A stretch of 64,000 bases of DNA from Brachycybe producta (GCA_036925085.1 JAUPFP010000010.1:1977688-2041687), one strand, 5' to 3'. Positions 32,089-44,411 are shown, numbered from the stretch's first letter. Numbers and translations are program-made. Notes: generated by a model not told the origin, from the sequence alone.

Positions 32089-32707
32089 AGCTTGCGTTCC
32101 AGCCCTCCATGGAGACTAGCAGTGATGAGAAGGTACTTGAAAAAAAAAAAAGAATAAACAAACGAGCCGGTTAAATAGCATATCAGTACCTCAGAGGTAA
32201 ACTGTGTTAAGTCAAACCATCTAGCCATTCTAGCGGCAGATGTGGAAACCAACCTCACTACTAGTATCATCCTTGACAATGTCAAAAACTAAAAGAAACT
32301 TCAGTTGTCAAGAAAGAATATCAAACCGGAAATAAAGAAATGAAAAGAAAAAATAACAGTTGCCTCCAATCCATCCACACTTTTCAATGCTGTTTCACAG
32401 ATGACAAAAATGTCAGAAACACAAACCAGGAATATCAAATTATGTGTATCAGTCCATAATCTTACACATATTTGGAGCCAATGATCATGATGGAAGACAT
32501 TTGGGGGGGGTTATGTTTTTTTTTTGACAAACTAATAACTGGCTAATGGTAATGGATAAACACTTCCGGTTTAATTAAAACCTCTTGAAATTTTCACATG
32601 AAAAGAGCTCAGAAAGGGCAAATAAAAAATGAGAAATGAAAAGTTTCCCTTCATCGATAGCGATAGCCTACCGTGAGGCCAATACAGGAACCACAAGTCA
32701 TTCAGTC
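32089..32707. other. Non-coding DNA between foldback elements
   Basis: AT-rich with a short G run near 32503. The minus-strand 76-codon frame overlapping 32055-32285 is not supported by motifs. Confidence 0.5.
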
Positions 32708-32941
32708 AGTGTTGGTAATAACTAATAAGCAATTAGAAATCGGGAAGGAACAGAAGTTGGTTCCGCCCTTTTTATGACGACCGGCAACTTCTAATTGGTT
32801 TGTTGTGTGGTTCGACGTTGAAAAGTGCGGAGCATGTGACGTCAGACTACATAACCAACCAATTAGAAGTTGGTGTTCATCATAAAAAGGGCGGCGCCAA
32901 CTTCTGTTCGTCCCGTTTTCTAATTGCCTGTGTCCAACACT
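32708..32941. mobile_element. MITE family D, copy 2
   Basis: 234 bp. Outer ends AGTGTTGG / CCAACACT and the arms GCAATTAGAAATCGGGAA and AACAGAAGTTGG are inverted, with the family core CCGCCCTTTTTATGA and TTCTAATTGGTT. The whole element folds on itself, which explains the similar overlapping frames on both strands. Confidence 0.88.
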
Positions 32942-33499
32942 ACTACCTGGGCGGTCAGTCAAGTTCTAAACGGTTAACATTCAACAATTTGTTTTATCTC
33001 CTGTGGCGATAACAAGATAATAATTGTCGACTTAATTATATTCGAATTTGCTTCACACTAATATACCAAATAAGAAAAGCAAACTGAAATTTCACCTCAA
33101 GTGAATTTCCTTCATTGAGTTTTTCTTATCTTTGTTACATTCAATTCACAGTCATAAAATACATGGTATGTCACAAAAGAGCAAAAGGTGTCAAGGTGTC
33201 CAGTACTAAAAAAAAAAAACAAGTGGACGACCTCCTTCCTCCTCATAAAAAGCAACAATTTTGTTTTTCCTTATTGACATCTATACGTACACGTAGAAGA
33301 AAAACTAGTTCTCGAGAAATGACTGTTAGCTTACCTCAGATTTCTAGTGAAAATAGCTGGCTGTAGTTTTAACATTTTTGTGCCTCTAAAGCAGAGGATC
33401 ACACATACAGAAACTTCAAGCCAAGAATACGAGAAAGAATTTCAAATTCTGGCCAATTTTCAAGTCAATCAAGTTGACACCCCAACACCAAACTATTCG

Positions 33500-33657
33500 T
33501 TAGTGCTGAAAAGATTTTCGTTAGTGCTACTTCCGGTCAAAAGTTATTTAAATTTGTTTTGAGGTAGGCCAAAACTTGATGTTAAGCTGTCCCACAGAAT
33601 AAAATTTAACTAACTTTTGACCGGAAGTAGCACTAACGAAAATGTTTGCAGCACTAA
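33500..33657. mobile_element. Hairpin MITE (TTAGTGCTG ends)
   Basis: 158 bp. About 50 bp at each end are inverted copies, containing TTCGTTAGTGCTACTTCCGG and then TCAAAAGTTA. Only about 60 bp of loop separate them. The TTAGTGC word is itself duplicated within each arm. Confidence 0.88.
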
Positions 33658-33839
33658 TGAAGAGGGTCGGTTTGGTTGGGCCACAAACCCTAGAAGAGGC
33701 CTGGGGGCAACTTGAACGACCTGTTAAATAGAAAACAGTAGTGAGAAAAAAGCAAAAAAAAAAAACCTGAACCAAAAACGACTTCCAGCATTGTGCTCAC
33801 CAGAAGTGCTCAACATTATGCAGCACCTCAATGCGTTTT

Positions 33840-33925
33840 AGAAACTAAAATGATCTGGTGGCATGGCGATCACCACCACTCGTGGCTATGACCACTAGGC
33901 CACCAAGGCACATGCCTAACACACC
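33840..33925 (-). repeat. Possible tRNA-like SINE fragment
   Basis: The minus strand carries GGTGGCCTAGTGGTCA (33889-33904), a good A-box match, but no clear B box follows. Low confidence. Confidence 0.3.
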
Positions 33926-33967
33926 GTCAAATGTGCTACACCACTAAAGTCGTGTAACAATTATTTA

Positions 33968-34378
33968 AAGCGGCAATCAGACTGGCTGTTTTTCTCATAA
34001 GATTCCGTGCAAGAAATACGTCAAATATTGCTGTGAGTCTTGCACCGTTTCTGGCGAAGAAAAAACCCCGAAGATAATTGTTTCCTGCAAACCGGTGTTC
34101 AAAAAAATCACTACAAGTCTTGCAAGAGTATTATCATCGCAGTTTAAGGGTCCATTTATACAGGTAGTTATCTAAAGTGTGGGTCACTGAGTGACCGACA
34201 GTTCTTGCGTGAGTAGCTATCTAAAGTGTGGGTCACTAAGTGACGTACATTCCTAAAGTGTAGGTCACCTAGTGACCTACGATTAGTCTGTCCCGACACA
34301 TCCTATTGCAGGCCTACCCACAGCAATAATCTTGCAGCACATCTTTGCTGTAAAAATAGCCAGTGAAATCCCCTGCTT
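33968..34378. mobile_element. MITE family A, copy 3 with an inserted palindrome array
   Basis: The left end AAGCGGCAATCAGACTGG and the diverged right end CCAGTGAAATCCCCTGCTT match family A. The middle is interrupted at about 34150-34300 by repeats of a GGTCACTNAGTGACC palindrome. Confidence 0.75.
34182..34280. repeat. Three tandem GGTCACTNAGTGACC-type palindromes
   Basis: GGTCACTGAGTGACC (34182-34196), GGTCACTAAGTGACG (34231-34245, last base changed) and GTAGGTCAC-CTA-GTGACCTAC (34260-34280). Each is preceded by TAAAGTGT, and the first two by TATC. The spacing is about 49 and 30 bp. Confidence 0.8.
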
Positions 34379-34425
34379 AAAGTCAAGTATGTCTGCAATC
34401 TAAAAACAAACACTTAAGCGGCAGT

Positions 34426-34828
34426 CACACTAGGCTGGTTTACAAGCCGCTGGTTGCTGCTGGCTATTAGCAGCAACAGCAAGCAGCAGCTGCTTTGGGT
34501 TCACACTTGTCCAGTCACTGCTGGTATAGCAGTGCAAGTCATCCAATCACCGTCTTGCAAAAACACAAACTCTAACAACAACCAACCCAAGCAGTGGAGT
34601 TTCAACTACCACTAGTGCCACTACTAGCAACAAAAAGTTCACACTAGATGGCAGCAGCAGGAAGCGTGTCACATGACCAGCTGGTAGCTGCTAAAGTTGG
34701 ACATGTCCAACTTCACCAGCCGCTGTTAAAATTACTAGCCCGCTGGTGAAAGCAGCTGCTGGTAGCAGTTCAGACTATGCTGCTAGCTGGCTACAACCAG
34801 CCAGCAGCTTGTAAACCAGCCTAGTGTG
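34426..34828. mobile_element. Inverted-repeat element with CACACTAGGCTGG ends
   Basis: 403 bp. The left end CACACTAGGCTGGTTTACAA and its complement at 34809-34828 are perfect inverted repeats. The interior is full of AGCAGC/GCTGCT words that pair within the element. Confidence 0.85.
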
Positions 34829-36104
34829 TTTCATCACAGAACAGTAGAAAATCAAAGCAAAAACACAAGCTATATACACGTTTATCTCTGGAGAGCAACA
34901 TTTTCTACCACATATTTTTCAACAACATTTGTTGACATTCATGAAGCCCCCCTATTTCCTCCGTTCAATGACAATCTGCAACAACAAGAGTTGCTGCTTT
35001 TATATATTATACCATTTATTTGTATAGTATGTGTAGATCTATATGTATATACACACAATTCAGTAAAAACCAAACACACACATACACACACACAAAAAAA
35101 AAAAGACCAGACATCTACAATCGCTGTCATTACAACTGGGACATAATTATAGTAATATTATTATTATCCTGCCAAATTTCACACTTGTATTCAAAAATTG
35201 TCAGGGCTTTTTTATGTATAAGCCCTTCCCCCTCTTTTTTTTTTTTTTGCTAATAATTGATTGATGTGTCTGGGATTCTTTTTTTTTTGTTTCTTCTTTT
35301 CCAGAGTATTTAGTTCCTAAACCCCCCTCCATTTATTATGAAGTCCTTATATAGATAATAAGACCCACACATATCCAAAAGTAACTAGTCGACAAACCCT
35401 TAAAAAGAGAAAACCCTGCTGTGTATGTTTGTGTGTATAAATAGCATTTTTTCATCTTATTAAAACAGGAAATGCAATGGCACACACACACACCTGAACC
35501 AATTGACCCTCAACTAAGTCCCCCCCCCCAAAAAACAATCAGAAAAGTCTCAGGCACAAAAACTCAACTTTTATATTAAAAAGGTTACAACATGTACAAA
35601 ACCCCAACATAAGGCTTTAATACAAGTAATAACATTTTATGAGAAAAAGTTTAACATGGGGAAAATTCAATATAAAAATGCATTCACTTTAATACACGGT
35701 GTTCAACAAGAAGTTCAACCCATTGAGAATGCATGTTTATATATACTTAAGATGGTTTATGAACAGCTAGCTGAGTCTCAAACGCTTGATTAGGGAAGAA
35801 TCCCACCATACGCGCATAAAAACCTACAGAAATTAGAATTAGAAACACTGAAAGATATATGGCGCTTCTGCTAAATATGCCTTACAAAATGAAATTCAGT
35901 GAGATTTTTTTTACGCGCGTGTGATTATTCCCTGATTCTGCTTTTCTTCTTCTTCCCCTGGACCACGCGTGTCCCGCAACCAGCAGGGTCCCGTCAAATG
36001 ATGATGATGATGATGATGAATGTGTTTTACGACCGGTTGCCCTGCCTGACCTTAACTCCGTAATGACAAAGAAATTATTAAAGACAACCACAACAATCCT
36101 TTCT
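34829..36104. other. Non-coding DNA
   Basis: CA microsatellite near 35075-35093, T-runs near 35237 and 35281, and a GAT run near 36000-36018. No exon was recognised. Confidence 0.5.
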
Positions 36105-36181
36105 CGACGGAGATTCAAACCCGAGACCTTCCAACACGGCAAGTGGAGACTATCTCCATTCGGCCACCGGTGCGTCGGCAT
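36105..36181 (-). repeat. tRNA-derived SINE head (tRNA-like)
   Basis: The minus strand has an A box TGGCCGAATGGAGA (36153-36166), a B box GGGTTTGAATCTCC (36109-36122) and partly pairing CGACG/CGTCG ends. The 31-base gap between the boxes is normal for a tRNA-like promoter. The anticodon arm does not fold well, so a SINE is preferred to a functional tRNA. Confidence 0.65.
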
Positions 36182-36208
36182 TCCTTAAAAGACAGAAATC
36201 ATTCCCTG

Positions 36209-36488
36209 ATTCTGTCTTTCAGGAGCAAAAATTATGGGAGAACTGGGGAAGAGTTTTATAAACTAAAAGGGTCGTTCAACACCTCAATCAATCAGGATAA
36301 TTTTCATGTTGATATCTTTCAAAATAAACTTTTTATAGACGAAAATTCAAAAATATCATCTGCTTAAAGTTGTGGCCTTTTTCCCCACTCACATAAAAAG
36401 ATATCAACATGAAGTGATTGAGCTACCCTTCTAGTTTCTAAAACACACATTCATGTTTTTACTCTTTTTGCACCTGTAAGACAAAATA
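36209..36488. mobile_element. MITE family B, copy 2
   Basis: Begins ATTCTGTCTTTCAGGAGCAAAA and ends with a diverged inverted copy (GTAAGACAAAAT). The inner arm GTTGATATCTTTCAAAATAA and the reverse copy AAGATATCAACATGAA identify the family. Confidence 0.78.
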
Positions 36489-38273
36489 ATCCAAGTGTTC
36501 GAGGGACGCTTATATTTAAAAAAAAAATCACCTTAAGGATTGCATTAACTTTTTGAACACACTGTATTTCCACAGTCAAAAACCAAATTCACATTCTCCC
36601 GGCGGAGCTGAAACGCCAAACAATCTCCCTGCCTTTTTGTCTTATAGATAGGATTCACTAAATTGATTCCCGAAAGCAAAACCAAAAATCCAAATTTGAA
36701 CCCAACAACCAACCACGGGTCGCAAATCCATTAGGTGTATTTATATCAAGTGTGTGTATGTCCATCACCATTTTCTCTCACCTGAAAAATTATACCATAA
36801 TAATAACTCACATTGAGAGGCCCACACAGGCAGACAGAGAGACACAAGAGACACACTGAGAGAGAGATTGGCGAATTCAATTCAGTGGATACTTTTAATA
36901 AAACTGAACCAGATTCTGAGATATAACTGACATTATCTGAATGAATTCATCTGTTTGACGCCTAGAAGAAGAAGAAAAAAATAATTCATAATGGGTGTGT
37001 GAAATTGTAACAAAAACACACATTGTATGTGTGTTCACATTAATGCAATGCTGTATTACTTCTATTTTAACACCTTGTCAGCATGCTGAAAACGCAAAAC
37101 AAAAGAAAATAAGGAATCACACTCCACCCCCACCCCCTATATCACTGTCAAAGTCTTGAATGGCTCACAGTCAGTCACCGGAAGTAGGGCCCCTCAACAA
37201 CATGATGAAAATCATTGACCTAATCTGTGACCCACCCACTCACCTCCTCCCTTTCTACCATTGTTTTGTTGGTTTATCTTTTAGTTTTTTTTTTTCACAA
37301 TTTGGACAAGTAAAACAACTGACTACATTGGTTCTTAAGAAACAAGAGAAACCATTGTTTTGAACTGTCCAAACATTAGATTAGTTTGTTCGTAGTGCGA
37401 CCATCCCTCGTATTCCCTCCATAACAGAAAAGACCACGAGTGGACAACAGTTGTTCAATAACCTGGTGGAGGAAGACATCATAATCTTCAATGTAGAATC
37501 CTCATCAAACATGAAAAAAAAACAAGCTTGAGATTTCAAATTGCAACATGAATTATGATGAAGTTTACCAAGAAGAAGAAAGAAAAAAAAAAAGACAACA
37601 AATTGGTTACTAATAATTCCAATTAATATTAATGACAATTGTCAATCTTTCATATTTCTCAACAGCAATAATTACTAATAATGAAGTTACATCGTGAAAC
37701 ACATAATATATCCACGATTGCGTGTTTAAATGAATTATAAAATACTTTATTTTAGTTTGCATTTTACCTGTCAAGCGTGAGACACGCCCATCTTTCACCC
37801 TCCCACTCCCCTACTCTCCCTTTTTTTCTCTCCCCCTCAACCCCCCCCCCCCCATTCTACATGTCTCGAAAATATCGAATTTCACATATGTCAATGATGG
37901 AACAACAACAACAACAAAAAACTTGACTTTGATGCGTTATATATTTATACAAAAAAAAAGTGAAACTGAAAATTTTTATCCGGTTTTTAAGTTGAAACAG
38001 AAAATAGAAAGTAGAAAAGTGAGTCTGGACAGAAGCAACAACATTCTTCACTCCTAAAATCACACCCTTAACACCACCACCACCACTACTACTACCCTCA
38101 AGGGCCAGAAAGGGAATGTGTTGTGTGTTATTTCGAAAATGCAGGGGAAGGAAGGGGAGGGGAAAAATAAAACCAAAAGTGAAACCACATCACAAAAATA
38201 AGTCTATTTTCGGTCCAATTTCTTTTTTTTTTTATCAGAAGTAACTTTTTTAGAAGACATTTATAATGTCTTA
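36489..38273. other. Non-coding DNA
   Basis: No exon was recognised. A C14-like run near 37840, CA and GA tracts, and AT-rich DNA. Confidence 0.5.
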
Positions 38274-39065
38274 GGGTGGGTATTCACAACAAAACAAAAA
38301 AAGCGAGGAACAGCAAACATTTGCTCGTGCTCGCCGATATTTGCTCAACCTGTGACCATATCCGAACAAATATGTTCTTGTTAGCAGTTGATCCATCGCT
38401 TACAGCGAGCACTTTAGTTAAATGTAGATGATTGTTAAGAGACCATTACCTCCAGAAATTTCTCTTGAAAATATTGTCAAAACGATTTTTAAATTTTAAA
38501 ATGAGTGTAATAAAAACCATAAAAAACTTAAAAGGCAAAGGCCTTTTGTGGCAAAGGTTGTCTCACCTCACATTTCCAGAATTCCTAAATCAAATATAGG
38601 TAGGTATTCCCTATTCATATTCAACTCAATACAACCTTCCATGTGGAATAATTCAAATATTAAATCCATGGTACATTCAAAATGAAAGTAATAGGAGGTG
38701 ATAGCAACACATCAGAATTCGAGTAGAGGAGTAGACTTTGGGGGGGGGGGGGGGGTTTGTTGCCAATGTCTGTTGTTTGGTGGCGCATCTATCTTGATAA
38801 AGTTCATTTACATAAAGTCAATTGATTTTTAATTTTTTAAATTATATTAATGACTTATTTTAAATTTTAAAAATCGTTTTGGTAATCGTTGAATGATTCT
38901 TGACAATATTTTGATTAGAAATTTCTAGAGGTAATGGTCTCTTTAATTGAATATGGCTGATCGAATGTTTGCATGATAATCACCGTCCACACAAAACAAG
39001 TGAGTGAGCATGCTCGCTCGCTAGCTCTTGTTCGTTCTTGCTCTCTTTTTGGTGAATACCCACCC
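38274..39065. mobile_element. Inverted-repeat element family C, copy 2
   Basis: Ends GGGTGGGTATTCAC and GGTGAATACCCACCC, flanking 792 bp. It shares internal text with the copy at 29195-29898. It has a second element inserted in it (38439-38942). Confidence 0.8.
38439..38942. mobile_element. MITE nested in family C, flanked by TTAA
   Basis: GAGACCATTACCTC... and an inverted copy continue for about 70 bp (including AGAAATTTCT and AAAACGATTTTTAAA). TTAA lies immediately outside both ends (38435-38438, 38943-38946), the target duplication characteristic of piggyBac-like elements. A G16 run (38740-38755) lies inside. Confidence 0.75.
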
Positions 39066-40065
39066 GAAATGATAAATAAGTCACGTGGAAATCATTTCGT
39101 GATGAGTCTGATGACACTTTTTTTTTTCTTCAAAATAAACCTTTCATATTTAGAGCATTTAAATATTTTTCGACTTTTGGCCGTTTTTTGAAAAAAAAAA
39201 GCGAAGCCTAGGTTTTTATGCAATTATAAGGGGGACTCGGACGGAAAAAATTTCCTGTTAAATTTATCCGATTTTTCGTGTAAAACGAAAACGTTTCACT
39301 GTACTTCTACAGATTTCGAACAGGTTTCCGAGCTTCGGACACTGAAAAACAATAACGTTCAATGGGTCTACTTCAAGTCTTGTGGTTCTTTGTTGTATTT
39401 TTACCTAATTAACTTAAACTCCAAAAAAAAAAAAAAGGTCAGAACACCGTTTGTGTGCAAAGAAAAGGCGTTAACAAAATGAAAGAAGAAGAAAGTGAAT
39501 TTCTAAGTGAAAATGTATAAATAATAAATATATAAGAACTTGTTGGTCGGAAAACTGTGAACCTGGAGCAACAAAAACATTTGTGATACCAAAACTAGTA
39601 ATTAATCGACCTAAAAACGCCAAACTGCGAAGAGCCATCAGGAAAATCGAACGTCAACACTCGATGGAAAAGATGGACTTTTTAATGAATATCTTATTCA
39701 TTGACAACTACGAAATCGAAAGAGAACAGATGTTTCCAAATGCAATATACATTATATTAATATATACATGTATATAGTCCATAAAAAAACCATTTAGGCA
39801 CATTTTAAGACGCGATTTCATGTATGTTCCATCTGTCTGTCTCTTATGCTGGTGACAGTTGTCGCCTCTTTAAAAAAAACCGACCACCTATTTCACCCAC
39901 AATCACATTTGTTATCCACCACCCCCGCCCCCTCCAAACCCTTGTTGTAGAAAAAACGCCACTGGCGCCCGTCCACATCATCCATAATTCCATCCATATA
40001 TTCTTTTTTTATTCGTTCGAGAATGCCAAAATATACTACAGCTGCCCCTACTCGACCAAAGTGTA
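39066..40065. other. Non-coding DNA
   Basis: AT-rich; no supported gene. A 64-codon plus-strand frame at 39583-39777 lacks splice sites or motifs that would support it. Confidence 0.5.
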
Positions 40066-40163
40066 TAAAAATGCACTTGGAAAAAACTTCAGCAAATTTG
40101 GAATGAAAATGACAACAAATGTAAATCATTCCAAATTTGCTGAAGTTTTCAAATGCATTTTTA
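40066..40163. repeat. Compact 36-bp-stem hairpin
   Basis: TAAAAATGCA...CTTCAGCAAATTTGGAATGA pairs with TCATTCCAAATTTGCTGAAG...TGCATTTTTA across a 20-base loop, with a few bulges near the base. It could be a tiny MITE or a precursor-microRNA-like hairpin. The sequence alone does not decide. Confidence 0.8.
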
Positions 40164-40283
40164 CAGTGCTACTACTGTTATAATACAGTAGAGCAAGTGG
40201 ACACTCACTCTACTTCAAAGAATGTTCTGTTCCTACCAAAAGAATGACACTAACTAGAGACCTTACATTGAGTAAAAATTTGA

Positions 40284-40450
40284 AGCCCAGCTCAGCCCAT
40301 GAGACTTTATGCTGGGCCCAGCCCACCAGGCCCACGAAGCCCATCAGGCTCATGAAGCCACCAGGCCCATGGGCCTTTAACATAAAAATGCTGGCCCAGC
40401 CCAACCCATGGGCTGGGTTTTTGCAAAAGCCCACCGGCCCATGGGCTTTA
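40284..40450 (+). repeat. GGCCCA-rich dispersed repeat, copy 1
   Basis: Tandem-like phrases of CAGCCCA, AGGCCCA, AAGCCCAT and ATGGGCC. It reads as glycine/proline/alanine-like frames on both strands, which produces misleading ORFs. Two relatives lie at 41720-41795 and 62962-63070. Confidence 0.65.
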
Positions 40451-40483
40451 TGTAATTCTCTAATTCTAACCACTGAAATTAAC

Positions 40484-40635
40484 AAGCGGTTGGGCGCAGC
40501 CAGAAAAATTCGGTTAGCCCCGCCCTTTTATGAGCATCAGTCCAATAACAAACCAATAAAAAAACAGAATCAAACAGGTAACACAAACCTAAATAACCAA
40601 TTAGAACGAATTTTTCTGGCTGCGCCCAACTGCTT
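40484..40635. mobile_element. MITE family D, copy 3
   Basis: 152 bp with inverted ends AAGCGGTTGGGCGCAGCC / GGCTGCGCCCAACTGCTT, then AGAAAAATTCG and its complement. The family core CCGCCCTTTTATGA is present on the left and AACCAATTAGAA on the right. Confidence 0.85.
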
Positions 40636-41719
40636 CTCTGAAATGATGATACCAGTATAGTTCTAGAATCTAGACTAGAATCCAGAGACACACTCTGGAG
40701 CCTCTGAGACGTGGTTACTACAATGACTCATCTATCATAAAGGCTTAAAGAAGAATAAAAACATAATAATCCGGAAAATCAAACCCACTTCAGAGACAGA
40801 AGAATAAGAAAAAAAAATATGTAAAAGATATGAAGAAAAAGGATTCCCCTCCGTTTTGAATGTCAATTGTAATTCAAAATCCCAATGGCTACTAAACGGA
40901 GGGGAGGAATCGTGATATATTCCTCCTACAGTGTGTGTGTGTGTCTCTCAAAGAAAGTTAAAACCTCAATCGAACAGCAGCAGACAGACAGACAGAGATT
41001 AATAAATGATTGATTAGTAGATATTATATAGATTTATAGATCAAGATTTAATAAACCAAAGTGGCCACAACAGAAAATATCAATTATGAAATTTATCATT
41101 GTAAAATTCAACGACACTCGAAAATGAAACTTAATTTCAGACTTTTCAATCTTTTTTTTTTTCCCCGTTGTCCTTTTTCCTCCACCTCATCTTCACGTTT
41201 CCATTTCTGTGTGCCCGTGCACGCGTGTGTTTGTGAAAGGATGGAATTGGCATTATCATTAGAAACTATATAGAAAATCCTCAAAGACCGGAAATGAAGA
41301 CATTTCGATCTCGCAAACGTAACTGGGAACGTATTATATCCTAAAGCCGGCCGTACACTGCTCTAACGCGAACATAATGATCGCTCATAAATGTTTTCCC
41401 TAAGACTATCCAATAGGAGGAGGCCTCATACTGCAGGTTGGTTCGAACACTCACTGACTTTTGTTCATTTTCGTCTTTTTTCTTGTGTTCTTCTTCTTCA
41501 ACATGTTGAAAATTTTCTTGCTTGTTCTCTAGGTCATAAATTAATAGGTAATAAAAGTGTCTCCGCGCTTGAGTAATAAATATAAAGTACCACCCCCCCC
41601 CCCCCAGCTTGGGGGCTAGAAGTGCACGACTAAGGAAGGACCTAGTCTAAGGTGGAATAACGGGTGTTACCAAATTTCTACTGCGGTCCTTTTTTTCATG
41701 TGTAAAAAAAAAATTTGGA
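40636..41719. other. Non-coding DNA
   Basis: CCTCCGTTTTGAATGTCAATTG pairs loosely with its reverse near 40848-40905. GT run near 40931. Nothing coding was recognised. Confidence 0.5.
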
Positions 41720-41795
41720 TCCCAGCCCATCAGGCCCACTAGGTTCATAGGCCTGTATTATAAAATTGCCAACCCAAGCCCAACTGATGGGCTGG
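41720..41795 (+). repeat. GGCCCA-rich dispersed repeat, copy 2
   Basis: CCCAGCCCATCAGGCCCACT followed by ATAAAATTGCCAACCCAAGC and GATGGGCTGG, a shortened relative of the 40284-40450 repeat. Confidence 0.6.
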
Positions 41796-41881
41796 TTTTT
41801 TTTTTTTTTTACAAACGACAACCGACCCACGATAATAAAAAAAAGTTCGTGTTCTTTCGTTGGATCAGTTGTGCGGCTAGC

Positions 41882-42343
41882 CTTAGGGTAGGCGCATACT
41901 GTCGATTGTTGCCACGACTAGCTCAACTGTTTAGTTGGGTTGGGCCTACACCACGATTTCAACACGACTAAACAGTTTTGTCACAAATGTGCGCATACAG
42001 CTGACTCAATTGAGCAGTCTTTCTCAAAATGTGACCGGACGATAAACGTGACAAAGCCAGCAAGCCAACTACGGTTTTTTGAAAAAGAGGCAGGTGCAGG
42101 AGCACGACTGTTTAGTCGGCGGTATGCGCGATCCTATGCACGGCCACGGATATAGCGCTCTCTCACGATAGTTGTCCAACTTTTTTTTTTTATTATCAAA
42201 AAGCCTCGCCGACTGACTTTTTGGTCGCGTTGAAATCGAGTCGGGGAATATGCGCGCACGCCTATATATAAACTTACAGCCTTTGGGATCGCGACTAAAT
42301 AGTTGTCCGATTAAAAATCGTCAGTATTGCGGCCTGTCCTAAG
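41882..42343. mobile_element. Inverted-repeat element (CTTAGGGTAGGC ends)
   Basis: 462 bp. The left end CTTAGGGTAGGCGCATACTG matches the complement of the right end (CTTAGGACAGGCCGCAATACTG) with small gaps, then CGATT. The inner words ACTGTTTAGT and ACTAAATAGT are also inverted. Confidence 0.7.
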
Positions 42344-43225
42344 ACTTTTTGTTTTCGCGTGATCCAAATTCATATAAACACAATGAATGGACAAGAAGAA
42401 CGTCATAAAAAATATCACCCTAAAACATTTTTTTCAATATTGTTTAGACATATTTTATTAAAGTTTCCAATCGACACAATCACATTGAAACATGTGTCTG
42501 AACGTAGCCACTACATTGAATTCAAACGAATCCCACAAATTCATATTTGAAAGCTCAATTCGAAATTTAGGTCAACAGTGACATTACTACTTGATATCAT
42601 GACAGATACATATCATACACTTCATACAAATAGATCATTTCAATTTTTTTTTTGTATGACTTTTTGAGCGAAATATCATCGCAATCAATCACTCTATTCG
42701 CTTTTGAAAGGATGTTTCATATAAGTTTACTACATATGACCAGCCATGTGTGTGTATTATGATGATAGCGAAGAAATTTATCTTCTTCCATAATCTCAAC
42801 CACACGATTCAGGACAATTTATTATAATTCCACCACAGACTTTGAAACTCACGGAATTTGATCGTTAGAGTTAGACATCTTGTCCTCACAAATCGATAAT
42901 TGATTGTTCAATGACATTGGTCAATCCTTTCTCTTTATTCACTTAAGATTGAATATGATGATGAATATGCGCTCATCTAAAATGTCAAAGGGTCCTCTCT
43001 CCCTCTCCTCCTCCTCCTCCTCCCTCTTTCCTTCTACAGCCACTTTGACCGTCGTCGTGGTCTAAACGTGCACACCATACTTAAATAATTATAATTAATC
43101 AAACATTTATCATGATTATTACTGTTTACTTTTAGACTCTTAATCAGCCTTTTTGATAGCAAAAAAAAAGACTAGCTACAGAGGATAAGCGTTGTAGATT
43201 TTTCTTGGAATTAATTACCTTAAAA
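42344..43225. other. Non-coding DNA
   Basis: AT-rich with a CTC run near 43003-43022. No gene was recognised. Confidence 0.5.
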
Positions 43226-43496
43226 AAGCTTGCCGCACGCTATACATTGGATAGGAACGAATCGGAATATTTTGATAACAAGCATTTCAATGAAGCCCCC
43301 CAAACACTAGCTTGGATCGGATCCGAAAGGAACGAAACGGTTTGCCAGTAAGGAAATATTTTGACGGATTCTCTGGCTGTCGTTTTCCGACTGACATGAA
43401 TCCCGATCGTCAGTTCCGGAGGGAAACTCGTTTCCATTCGTAACGGTTCCGATTCCGACTGTTCCGTTTGGATCCGATGTAGTGTGCAACAAGCTT
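43226..43496. mobile_element. Inverted-repeat element (AAGCTTGCCGCAC ends)
   Basis: 271 bp. AAGCTTGCCGCACGCTATAC is matched by the complement AAGCTTGTTGCACACTACAT at the right, then GGATCCGA-like text. Near-identical words CTTGGAATTAATTACCTT and CTTGGAATTGATTACCTT flank it at 43205 and 43511. Confidence 0.75.
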
Positions 43497-44409
43497 AGGC
43501 TAAGAGTTCCCTTGGAATTGATTACCTTCCAGGAGACCTTCCACGAGTTGTAAGGTTTACACTGGCCTCTAACCAGTCTCTTCGATTGCTAAAAGCATAT
43601 AATATAATTAATTATTAATTATGTAACTTCAACAGGGACATTTTTAAGGATAGCTGATGATCTTGATCCGCTTTTAGTGTTGAGACAGACCTGTAACCAA
43701 ATTAGAAAATATTTCGTAATTCGCGTTACTTCCACGGACGGTCTAATGATTTACCTTAACAAAACGCGTTACAAAATTAAATCAAGAGTCCTACGACTGT
43801 AAGAGTGCCTACGATTACAGCTTCTCTTACCGATGAGTCAAGACGAATTGCGGCTAAGTCATGTTTTTTTTTTATCTGCTCTGCTGTATTAAATGAACTG
43901 TGTTCTAAATCTAAGCAAATAGACGATGATAAATGTATTATTTCTGATTGTATTATTTTATTTTTCATTTTATATTATTATACCAATAAAGGTACATTTA
44001 TTATTATTATTATTATTATTGTATTTTTTTGCCTTAATCATCTTTATTTCTTAATAATGTAAACGATCGAACCTGTTCTAAATCATTCCAAAAGTAAATC
44101 TTAACTACTTTTATTTAAAAAAAAAGTAATGAGACTGAAGATGTGTGTCCTAATTTATGTAACAAGTGAATAAATAAATCGTAGTTGAAAAGTGGTTTTT
44201 CTTTCTATCTTGAGTCGCGATTTGTTCAGATCAATCTGGTATTAGCCTACATGAGATTATTATTTTTTTAAAAAATGAACTCAAAAGGTTTTTCTTTTAA
44301 GATTTGTTTCATCTTAAAAGATTGTATCTTAAGGGTGGGTGGGGGGCGGTGCATTTTCTTCCTAACACAGTAAACACTCTTCTTTAGTAAAACTGGTAAT
44401 GGCGAATGT
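43497..44409. other. Non-coding DNA
   Basis: AT-rich with an ATT microsatellite near 43999-44021. No gene was recognised. Confidence 0.5.
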
Positions 44410-44411
44410 TA

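Noticed and set aside
40210..40660. 138-codon plus and 91-codon minus frames
   Set aside because: They run through the GGCCCA repeat and a MITE; no splice sites or conserved motifs.
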